A DNA stretch of 7,932 bases, from the NCBI GenBank assembly GCA_030618925.1, contig JAUXCK010000113.1:1-7932 (forward strand), written 5' to 3'. The position numbers were made by a program, and so were the translations under genes. This DNA comes from Desulfobacteraceae bacterium (GTDB lineage Bacteria > Desulfobacterota > Desulfobacteria > Desulfobacterales > SURF-7). Within the stretch, counting starts at the first letter, position 1. Each line of letters begins with the position of its first letter. The notes beneath the pieces were generated by a model. It had not been told where the DNA came from. It searched no databases and was given only the letters and a program-made list of their open reading frames with translations. Below, piece by piece: positions 1 through 5,545 of this stretch.

Positions 1-1239
1 GTCAAAACCGCCCGACACGTTAACAACGCAAACCACACGAAACGTCAAAAAAACAAACCACCCGGAATACAGAACAACCCCAGCCAGAACAGCACGAATC
101 GGTTCACCCCGGTCCGCCTCGATCTCTATACCGCTATTGAAATTTATGACATTAAATCTTTTGTTTTTTTGTGAACCAAAAAAAGATATAATTTTACCTT
201 TAACCGGCATCTCGAGCAAGCCTTTATATGATGCAAATGCCTTAATCTGCCCATTTGTCATTCCTCTCGATTCCACATGCATTGACATGATGGCCTGGTC
301 GAGCGCCCGGGCCGCCTGTTTAAGGGACTCAATGGTAACCAGGCTAAGGGATTTCTTATTCTGAATCTCTTCAAGAAGCTTTTTTCGTTTGGTGCGCCTG
401 TGATCCATTATTTTTTTCTGTCTCTCAAAATTCCCTTTAATAAGAAGTTTCTTGCTTTTTCGCTGATTCAGCTCTTCCAGCAGCGCAATCAGCCGTTCCT
501 TGTTTTGCATATGTTTTTTTAAAACATCTTCATCGTATTTCAGGATCTGCTCCATGGCAAATTTACGGTGAAGGATCTCATACATTGAATCGGCAGAGGC
601 AAGTACGTGTATTCGCCCAACCAGGTTCAATTTGTAAAGGGTGACCAGACGTCCGGCAATATAGGCTTCATCGACCTGAATGGTTTTCATCAGGGCATCG
701 GATTCAGCCATTATCTTCTGAATGACTGCTTCCCCTTCCGCCAGTTCAACCTTAAGGGCGGATACGCGCTGGTTGACCTCATTCAAAGCCAGGTCCAGCT
801 CATTCAGCCCGTTAATAATGGCGATCTCTCTCTCACTGTACGCCAGCACTTCATCCTCATGACTTTTTATTTTCAGGGTGATGATTTTCGATTTCGATTC
901 TTCTTTTCCGGTTCCGCCCGGCTCTTCTTCGGCACCTTCCGCTGAACTTATAATTTTTACATATTGTTCACGATTTCGTATGTAACCGATCTGCTCATCA
1001 ACATAAATCTGCAGCCACCCATCATGGTGCGCCATGATCCGTACCTTTGCGCCGTGTCTCAGGATGTGAATGACCTGTTGATCCCTGCCCGGAAATTTCC
1101 GAACATTCAAACGTGAAGCGGTGACAATACCGGCTTCACCCCCCTCATCGCCTGATGTGATCCCGGGGGTGAGCAGCACTAAAACAGCCACACAGAATAA
1201 AATCAGACTTTTAAAAATTGTTTGAGTGAAAGGTAACAT
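1..1239 (-). CDS. envC: EnvC-like murein hydrolase activator (SH3b, coiled coil, LytM/M23), C-terminus cut by window edge
   Basis: I translated this frame by hand: 413 codons are open from ATG at 1239 to the left edge, so the 3' end lies outside the window. Residues 1-30 form a signal peptide with a hydrophobic core at about 11-24. Cys16 has no lipobox. Residues 37-97 are a bacterial SH3 domain (RLNVRKFPG at 43-51, DGWLQI at 73-78). About 115-310 is charged, Leu/Glu/Lys-rich coiled coil, and a LytM/M23 domain starts near 345 (MPVKGKIISFFGS). Where active M23 peptidases have H-x-G-x-D, this protein reads N368-S-G-I-E372, so the first zinc ligand is missing, as in E. coli EnvC. Family knowledge: EnvC binds the FtsX periplasmic domain and switches on septal amidases. 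The gene follows ftsX with a 37-base overlap. Another in-frame ATG lies at 1248; neither start has a strong ribosome site, so coupling to ftsX is likely. The fused SH3 domain is absent from E. coli EnvC. The last 18 residues look abnormal (see findings). Confidence 0.85.
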   Translation of the reverse strand, partial: MLPFTQTIFKSLILFCVAVLVLLTPGITSGDEGGEAGIVTASRLNVRKFPGRDQQVIHILRHGAKVRIMAHHDGWLQIYVDEQIGYIRNREQYVKIISSAEGAEEEPGGTGKEESKSKIITLKIKSHEDEVLAYSEREIAIINGLNELDLALNEVNQRVSALKVELAEGEAVIQKIMAESDALMKTIQVDEAYIAGRLVTLYKLNLVGRIHVLASADSMYEILHRKFAMEQILKYDEDVLKKHMQNKERLIALLEELNQRKSKKLLIKGNFERQKKIMDHRRTKRKKLLEEIQNKKSLSLVTIESLKQAARALDQAIMSMHVESRGMTNGQIKAFASYKGLLEMPVKGKIISFFGSQKNKRFNVINFNSGIEIEADRGEPIRAVLAGVVLYSGWFVFLTFRVVCVVNVSGGFD

Positions 1240-2096
1240 CCCAGCCATCCGGCAAACATACTGCCAAAAATAATTCCCAGAAACATGCCAACAGGGAGAA
1301 ATCGTAAGTTAAAAAAACCGGCTGAAAAATCCTGTTCTACATTGGACGTAATGACCCAAAAAATAACAAAAAGCACCAGTATTCCGGTTATCCCTCCAAG
1401 AATTCCCTGGATAACGCTTTCTATGTAAAATGGCGCTTTGATAAACCCGTCCGTCGCACCCACCAGGCGCATGATTTCCAACTCCTGCTGCCGGGAATAA
1501 AACAGGAGCCGGATTGTATTTGCCACAATAAGAACGGATGCCATGAAAAAAATACATGCCATAACTATTCCTGTGAATTTGAAAAGATTGAAAATACCGA
1601 TTACACGCCCCAGCCAGTGCTGCCCGTATTCAACGCCTCCGACATGGGGCAGCCTTTCGATTTGCGCTGCCAGCACCTCTATTTTTTCCCAATTTTGAGT
1701 GGATGCCATCATCTGGACCTCAAACACATCGGGCAGCGGATTCTCTTTTAGATCTTCAAAAAGCGATGTCTGCCGGTTCATCTCTGCCTTAAGCTGTTGG
1801 AGTGCCTCTGCTTTTGAGATAAATCGGATATCGGCAACACCATACAGATCCAGAATCTTCTGTTCCAGTTCCGCAATCTGTTTCAACTCAACATCTTTGT
1901 CCAGATAGGCCATAATTCTAATGCCTTTTTTCCACGAATCCATAATGTCACCGGCATTGCTTAAAAACAGTCCAAAAGCACTGACAATCAAAATAGACAA
2001 GGCGATGGTCGTAATGGTGACGGCGTGGAGAAACCGGTTGTTGAAAATATCCTGTATGGCCCGCTTGATAAAAAAAATGATCAAACCTGATTTCAT
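1203..2096 (-). CDS. ftsX: Cell division protein FtsX, permease-like subunit
   Basis: This 297-residue inner-membrane protein has the FtsX layout. A short cytoplasmic N-terminus is followed by TM1 at about 24-46, a periplasmic domain at about 47-168, TM2 at 172-194, TM3 at 226-250 and TM4 at 268-290. Family wording is clear: NPLPDVFEV at 119-127 in the periplasmic domain, and EIMRLVGATDGFIKAPFYIE at 207-226 in the cytoplasmic loop where FtsE docks. FtsX does not carry a substrate. It passes the FtsE ATPase cycle across the membrane to a periplasmic activator of peptidoglycan hydrolases, which fits the EnvC-like gene directly downstream. The ATG overlaps the ftsE stop as ATGA (4 bases). The upstream ribosome site is weak, so translational coupling is likely. 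The last 12 codons are shared, in another frame, with the start of the EnvC-like gene. Confidence 0.96.
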   Translation of the reverse strand: MKSGLIIFFIKRAIQDIFNNRFLHAVTITTIALSILIVSAFGLFLSNAGDIMDSWKKGIRIMAYLDKDVELKQIAELEQKILDLYGVADIRFISKAEALQQLKAEMNRQTSLFEDLKENPLPDVFEVQMMASTQNWEKIEVLAAQIERLPHVGGVEYGQHWLGRVIGIFNLFKFTGIVMACIFFMASVLIVANTIRLLFYSRQQELEIMRLVGATDGFIKAPFYIESVIQGILGGITGILVLFVIFWVITSNVEQDFSAGFFNLRFLPVGMFLGIIFGSMFAGWLGCYLSLKQFLKV

Positions 2097-2809
2097 ATGG
2101 TAATGGGTCTCTTTTTTGTGGGTTTAACATCTTCAGACTGAATGGATCCTTCTTTGAGGTATAGTGCCCGGCCTTTTGTTTTCCTTATAATCTCATGGTC
2201 ATGGGTGGCAATAATCACTGTTGTACCCCGGTCATGGAACCCTTTCAGCAGCCCCATGATAATACTGGCGGATTCTGAATCAAGACTTCCGGTGGGTTCA
2301 TCGGCCAGAATAATTTTCGGATCCCCAACCACCGCCCTGGCCACCGCAACCCTCTGCTGCTCCCCGCCCGAAAGACTTGGCGGAAAGGCATTCAGCTTTC
2401 CTTCCATTCCGACCGTTCTTAACACACTGCTGACTTTCTTTTGAATAAAACGAAAACTTTCACCGGTTACTTCAAGCACCATTGCAATATTGTCAAACAC
2501 AGTTTTAGTGGGGATTAATTTATAATCCTGAAATATAATACCGAATTTCCGCCTGAGAAAAGGGATGCGTTTATTGGAAATTCTTGAAAGATTAATACCC
2601 TCTATTAAAATCTGGCCTTCAGATACAGGTTCCCCGAGATAAAGGAGCTTCAACAATGTCGACTTCCCGGCGCCGCTGGGACCGGTGACAAGAAGCATTT
2701 CATTTTTCCGGACATCAATGCTGATGTCAACAAGGGCGTTTTTAGCGCCGTACCGCTTATAAACATGAAACATGCGGATAATCGTATTCTCTCTGTGATG
2801 CTCGTTCAT
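2093..2809 (-). CDS. ftsE: Cell division ATP-binding protein FtsE
   Basis: This 238-residue ABC ATPase carries every nucleotide-binding motif: Walker A GPSGAGKST at 43-51, Q-loop Gln94 in FQDYKLIP, signature LSGGEQQR at 146-153, Walker B IILADEP at 166-172 and H-loop His203. The wording RMFHVYKRYGAKNALVDIS near the start and EPTGSLDSESA at 171-181 are typical of FtsE. It is cytoplasmic and pairs with FtsX in the divisome. The frame stays open up to a TTG at 2920, but I chose ATG 2809 for three reasons. The protein then has the usual FtsE length; a GAGG lies just upstream (2812-2815); and the best promoter (2892-2920) would place the TTG inside its own -35 box. A second in-frame ATG lies 12 codons further in (2773). 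The C-terminal tail from about 225 is short and basic. It is the first gene of ftsE-ftsX-envC. Confidence 0.96.
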   Translation of the reverse strand: MNEHHRENTIIRMFHVYKRYGAKNALVDISIDVRKNEMLLVTGPSGAGKSTLLKLLYLGEPVSEGQILIEGINLSRISNKRIPFLRRKFGIIFQDYKLIPTKTVFDNIAMVLEVTGESFRFIQKKVSSVLRTVGMEGKLNAFPPSLSGGEQQRVAVARAVVGDPKIILADEPTGSLDSESASIIMGLLKGFHDRGTTVIIATHDHEIIRKTKGRALYLKEGSIQSEDVKPTKKRPITI

Positions 2810-2891
2810 ACCCTCTGTTTTGCCTGTATGGTTATTGAAAGTAGAAAATACCGTCTGGCCTGATAGCAGGAAAAGCAAATATTTTGTCGTT

Positions 2892-2920
2892 ATTTTACGG
2901 TGTTGCCCGCAAAATTGCAA
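2892..2920 (-). promoter_or_regulatory. Probable sigma-70-type promoter of ftsE-ftsX-envC
   Basis: Read on the minus strand, TTGCAA (2920-2915, 4 of 6 matches to the -35 consensus) is followed after exactly 17 bases by TAAAAT (2897-2892, 5 of 6 to the -10 consensus). Transcription would start near 2885 and leave a leader of about 75 bases before the ftsE ATG at 2809. The match was found by eye and has no experimental support. Confidence 0.55.
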
Positions 2921-2949
2921 TAGTGTTTTTATCCTCTGCAGATTTTGGT

Positions 2950-2978
2950 TTGACCTGAATCGCGTAAACTGATATTGA
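2950..2978 (+). promoter_or_regulatory. Candidate upstream promoter (P1) for pyrE
   Basis: TTGACC (2950-2955, 5 of 6 to the -35 consensus) is followed after 17 bases by TATTGA (2973-2978, a weak -10). GATATT at 2971-2976 is an alternative with 15-base spacing. Transcription from here would pass through the hairpin at 3021-3076 before reaching pyrE. The -10 match is poor, so this is tentative. Confidence 0.35.
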
Positions 2979-3020
2979 AAATTTGAGTTTAAGGAGTGCT
3001 GTTCCCAGTTTTCCTTACTT

Positions 3021-3076
3021 AAAGCCTCCGCTGAATCCCTTTCAAAAGGCTTCTTCCACTACAGTGGGGGCTTTTT
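3021..3076 (+). terminator. Terminator-like hairpin in the pyrE leader, possible attenuator
   Basis: Bases 3021-3033 (AAAGCCTCCGCTG) pair with 3062-3074 (CAGTGGGGGCTTT) over 13 consecutive base pairs, two of them G-U. The 3' arm runs into a T-tract at 3072-3076, as in a Rho-independent terminator. The 28-base loop can form a small inner stem (3038-3041 with 3046-3049). The 5' arm can instead pair AAGCCT (3022-3027) with AGGCTT (3047-3052), which would exclude the terminator fold. No plus-strand gene lies upstream within reach, so the hairpin belongs to the pyrE leader rather than to the end of another transcript. That it regulates pyrE is inference. Confidence 0.5.
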
Positions 3077-3089
3077 ATCCAATCAATTG

Positions 3090-3118
3090 TTCAAATGCAA
3101 TACTCTCTTTCATAAAAA
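3090..3118 (+). promoter_or_regulatory. Candidate downstream promoter (P2) for pyrE
   Basis: TTCAAA (3090-3095, 4 of 6) and TAAAAA (3113-3118, 4 of 6) stand 17 bases apart, downstream of the hairpin. A start near 3125 would give a leader of about 35 bases and bypass the hairpin. The match is weak and lies in A/T-rich DNA, where chance matches are common. Confidence 0.25.
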
Positions 3119-3159
3119 CAGGGTCATACAAAGTCTATTATCGTCACCAGGGAGAAAAA

Positions 3160-3717
3160 ATGAAGCAGGAACTTATTGAGATCATAAATATGAAATCTTT
3201 TAAATTCAGCGAAACGCCGGTTTTCAAACTTGTTTCAGGCGGTATGAGCCGTTTTTATGTGAATTGCAAACCAACGGTTTTGAGTCCCAGGGGAATGTTT
3301 CTGGTGGGTCACCTTGTGTTTGAAGAAATCAGAGACATGGATGTCGCGGGGGTGGGCGGCATGACCTTTGGCGCAGACCCCATCGCAGTGGCAACGGCAT
3401 TTGTATCTGGATTAAAAAACAACCCTGTCAATGCCTTCTCCATCCGCAAAGAGCAGAAAGATCATGGCATCATCAAATGGGTGGAAGGAGATCTGGTTCC
3501 TGAAGACAGGGTGGCCATTGTTGAGGATGTGGTCACCACCGGAGGATCAACCATCAAAGCCATCGAACGTGCCCGATCTGAAGGATTAAATGTCGTGAAA
3601 GTCATTACCTTGATCGACCGCCAGGAAGGGGGGATGGAGAGAATCCAGGCGCATGTGGAAAATATCACTTCAATTATCACCCGGGATGAATTGATGGCGC
3701 AGCTTACAAAAGTATAA
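3160..3717 (+). CDS. pyrE: Orotate phosphoribosyltransferase
   Basis: The 185-residue enzyme joins orotate and PRPP to give orotidine 5'-phosphate, the fifth step of pyrimidine synthesis, in the cytoplasm. The PRPP-binding loop is intact: VAIVEDVVTTGGST at 118-131 with acidic pair E122-D123. Also visible are the flexible-loop segment FSIRKEQKDHG (93-103) with its Arg-Lys and Lys residues, the orotate-side segment FKLVSGGMSRFYVN (22-35), and LIDRQEGG (151-158). ATG 3160 is chosen because GGGAG stands about six bases upstream and the protein then begins at the normal OPRT N-terminus; the more distant TTG at 2983 has no ribosome site. It is the only plus-strand gene here, with no other pyr gene beside it. 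It converges on queD with a 112-base gap that holds a T-rich tract (3798-3812) but no clean terminator. Confidence 0.94.
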   Translation: MKQELIEIINMKSFKFSETPVFKLVSGGMSRFYVNCKPTVLSPRGMFLVGHLVFEEIRDMDVAGVGGMTFGADPIAVATAFVSGLKNNPVNAFSIRKEQKDHGIIKWVEGDLVPEDRVAIVEDVVTTGGSTIKAIERARSEGLNVVKVITLIDRQEGGMERIQAHVENITSIITRDELMAQLTKV

Positions 3718-3829
3718 CGCAACCGTATTAAAATCATTTTAGCAATAATCGTAATACATTGCCTGGCAAATGGGCTTCATGGGGAGGGGTCAATATCTTT
3801 TTTGTTTTGTTTGCCCCTTTTGGCAGATG

Positions 3830-4198
3830 CTAAAGGATGTAAGTGGCCGAAGCATTCTCCGACTCCCAAACCGTGACCCTTGATACGTTGATCTGATCTT
3901 CCTTTAAACCGGCTGAAAGTGCCGTGGCAATATACCTTGCGATATTCTCGGAAGAGGGATTGTCCTCTTTGAACATTTCGAGTTCATTGAGAAACTTATG
4001 ATCAAGGGTTAACATTATTTCTGTTAACTGATCTTTCACCTCTCCAAAATCCACAAGAACACCCGCAGTGTTGAGGGTTTCGCCGGCCACATAAACTTCG
4101 ACCTTCCAATTATGCCCATGTAGATTTTCACATTTTTCCGCCACCATTTTCAGCTGGTGGGCTGCTGCAAAATGATCAATAACTTTTAACTCGAACAT
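3830..4198 (-). CDS. queD: 6-carboxytetrahydropterin synthase (QueD/PTPS family), possibly bifunctional type I/III
   Basis: The 122-residue protein has the compact size of the COG0720 family. Zinc ligands are His14 (FAAAHQL), His27 and His29 (HGH). Cys23 is the expected catalytic cysteine (C-x3-HGH). Asp66-His67 (LDHKFLN) and Glu112 (VTVWE) fit the catalytic relay and the pterin-binding acid; PSSENIA at 81-87 is the usual PTxEN-like stretch. The normal reaction turns 7,8-dihydroneopterin triphosphate into 6-carboxytetrahydropterin for queuosine synthesis. Glu24 also makes an E-x2-HGH motif, the mark of PTPS-III enzymes that stand in for FolB in folate synthesis, so both activities are possible. 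AGGAG lies eight bases before the ATG. The start is 33 bases after dnaJ, so the two are probably one transcript. No queC, queE or folE is visible here. Confidence 0.93.
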   Translation of the reverse strand: MFELKVIDHFAAAHQLKMVAEKCENLHGHNWKVEVYVAGETLNTAGVLVDFGEVKDQLTEIMLTLDHKFLNELEMFKEDNPSSENIARYIATALSAGLKEDQINVSRVTVWESENASATYIL

Positions 4199-4231
4199 GT
4201 GCCTTCTCCTGCAGTTTACGGAATGTATCGG

Positions 4232-5338
4232 CTACATGGCTGCCTTAGACGGCTTGCCCTTAAATATCTTCTTTAACTTGCTCTTCAGTCTCTCTGATTC
4301 AATGTCTGAAAACTGCCTGAGCAAAGATTCCTGCTTTTTAGTGATCTTTGTGGGGGTTTGTATTTCAGCCTGGATGATCTGATCACCGCGGCCATACCCT
4401 CTCAGGGAAGGGATTCCCATCCTCCGGAGACGAAATGTATCCCCATACTGAGTCCCTTTCGGAATTTTCAGTGTTTCCTCGCCTTCAAGCGTCGGTACTG
4501 TAATTGTGTCGCCCAGCGCAGCCTGAATAAAAGAGAGCTGAACCCGGATAATGACCTCCGTATCATTGCGCGTAAAAATCTTGTGGGGTTTGACCTGGAT
4601 GAACACATAAAGATCACCCGGAGGGCCTCCGGCAGCACCACTTTCCCCTTCTGCCGTCAGGCGAAGCCTCGATCCTGTATCAACACCTCCAGGAATTTTA
4701 ACCGACACTTTTTTGTTGACGATGACCTGACCTGCACCCCTGCAGTTTGAACAGGGATTTGGTATGGTCTGACCCCTGCCGCGGCAAGACGGACATGTGG
4801 TCCTCACTGTAAAAAAACCCTGGGATCGGCTGGCCTGACCGGTACCGCCGCACTGTTGGCACTGGGCCGGCCGGGTTCCTGGTTCACATCCATCGCCGTC
4901 ACAGTCCGGGCATTTCTCCATTTTTTCCAGCTCAATGGTTTTATCGGCTCCAAATGCAGCTTCCATGAATTCAAGGACCAGGTCATACCGAAGATCAGCC
5001 CCCCGCCTTGCCCTGCTTCTAGATCGCCTTCCAGACCCAAGGCCAAAAAAATCCTCAAAAATATCCCCAAAGCTTGAAAAGATATCATCAAAGCCAGAGA
5101 ACCCTGAGCCCTCTAACCCCTGATGGCCATACTGATCATAAATCTGACGCTTTTCAGCATCCTGGAGAACAGCATATGCTTCTGCAGCCTCCTTGAATTT
5201 TTCTTCTGCGGGTTTATTCCCAGGGTTTTTATCAGGATGGTACTTTAAGGCAAGCTTGCGGTATCTGCTTTTAATTTCACTGCTGGTGGCGTTCTGGTTA
5301 ACACCGAGAACCTCATAATAATCTCGTTTTTCGCTCAT
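4232..5338 (-). CDS. dnaJ: Chaperone protein DnaJ (class A Hsp40)
   Basis: The 368-residue protein has the full DnaJ layout. The J domain (about 5-70) has HPD at 34-36, which stimulates the DnaK ATPase. A Gly/Phe region (about 74-105) carries the repeated DIF-type motifs (DDIFSSF, GDIFEDFFG). The zinc-finger domain has all four CxxCxGxG repeats, at 143-150, 160-167, 182-189 and 196-203. The two substrate-binding beta domains fill about 208-335. It is a cytoplasmic co-chaperone that hands unfolded proteins to DnaK. AGGA stands six bases before the ATG. dnaK and grpE are not in the window, so this copy sits apart from them or is an extra one. A sigma-70-like promoter lies upstream at 5473-5500; I saw no CIRCE element and no sigma-32-like promoter. 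queD follows after 33 bases. Confidence 0.97.
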   Translation of the reverse strand: MSEKRDYYEVLGVNQNATSSEIKSRYRKLALKYHPDKNPGNKPAEEKFKEAAEAYAVLQDAEKRQIYDQYGHQGLEGSGFSGFDDIFSSFGDIFEDFFGLGSGRRSRSRARRGADLRYDLVLEFMEAAFGADKTIELEKMEKCPDCDGDGCEPGTRPAQCQQCGGTGQASRSQGFFTVRTTCPSCRGRGQTIPNPCSNCRGAGQVIVNKKVSVKIPGGVDTGSRLRLTAEGESGAAGGPPGDLYVFIQVKPHKIFTRNDTEVIIRVQLSFIQAALGDTITVPTLEGEETLKIPKGTQYGDTFRLRRMGIPSLRGYGRGDQIIQAEIQTPTKITKKQESLLRQFSDIESERLKSKLKKIFKGKPSKAAM

Positions 5339-5472
5339 TTAATATCCTGAAATTGTTTTTCCGGAAACCATCCCAAGTCCAGACGCATCCGCTCAAATCA
5401 GCCTGAACTTGTTTTCCAATGATTTAATGGAAGTTTTTAAAGGCACCCTTCATGGATGTAGGCCAACCTAAA

Positions 5473-5500
5473 AAAATAAGACGTAAATCGGAATTGTCAA
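5473..5500 (-). promoter_or_regulatory. Probable sigma-70-type promoter of dnaJ-queD
   Basis: On the minus strand a perfect -35 box TTGACA (5500-5495) is followed after 16 bases by TATTTT (5478-5473, 4 of 6 to the -10 consensus). A start near 5466 would give a leader of about 127 bases before the dnaJ ATG. It lies in the 206-base nadB-dnaJ gap, which supports dnaJ being transcribed on its own as well as by read-through. Confidence 0.5.
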
Positions 5501-5510
5501 CGAAGAATAT

Positions 5511-5545
5511 ACCTGCCTTTCGGGAGGGGAGGTTTAAAAGCAGGT
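5511..5545 (-). repeat. Inverted repeat at the nadB stop codon
   Basis: Read on the minus strand, ACCTGCTTT (5545-5537) pairs with AAAGGCAGGT (5520-5511): nine base pairs with one bulged G and a 16-base loop. It begins in the nadB stop codon and sits just upstream of the dnaJ promoter. No T-tract follows on either strand, so it is a weak or Rho-assisted terminator at best, or an mRNA 3'-end stabiliser. Confidence 0.35.

Larger units (their letters stand above)
2810..3159. other. Divergent regulatory spacer between ftsE and pyrE
   Basis: No convincing gene lies in these 350 bases. The spacer holds the promoter for the minus-strand ftsE cluster, one or two candidate plus-strand promoters for pyrE, and a terminator-like hairpin within the pyrE leader. 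Each is listed separately. The pyrE frame is open upstream to a TTG at 2983, but the peptide it would add looks unlike any OPRT extension and crosses the hairpin. Confidence 0.7.

Noticed and set aside
607..945. Plus-strand open frame opposite the EnvC-like gene
   Set aside because: The minus strand carries a continuous 413-codon frame with clear SH3, coiled-coil and LytM parts; the plus-strand frame is its shadow.
2142..2444. Plus-strand open frame opposite ftsE
   Set aside because: It is the antisense shadow of conserved FtsE codons; its protein is Ser/Pro-rich with no recognisable domain and no ribosome site.
2810..2920. N-terminal extension of FtsE from TTG 2920
   Set aside because: The added 37 residues have no FtsE-like wording, no ribosome site stands before the TTG, and the TTG falls inside the -35 box of the best promoter.
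2983..3159. N-terminal extension of PyrE from TTG 2983
   Set aside because: The 59 extra residues do not resemble any OPRT part, and the frame crosses a terminator-like hairpin. ATG 3160 has a proper ribosome site and gives normal OPRT length.
3785..3825. Shared terminator for the convergent pyrE and queD
   Set aside because: AGGGG(T)CAA can pair with TTGCCCCT, but the T-rich tract lies in the loop rather than after the stem on either strand. Smaller pairings nearby (TTGC/GCAA at 3759-3769, TGCC/GGCA at 3812-3825) also lack a following T-run.
4358..4750. Plus-strand open frame opposite dnaJ
   Set aside because: It lies antisense to conserved DnaJ zinc-finger and C-terminal domains and has no domain of its own.
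5339..5500. CIRCE or sigma-32 control site before dnaJ
   Set aside because: Searched by eye on both strands; no TTAGCACTC-N9-GAGTGCTAA and no CTTGAA/CCCCAT pair at sensible spacing.
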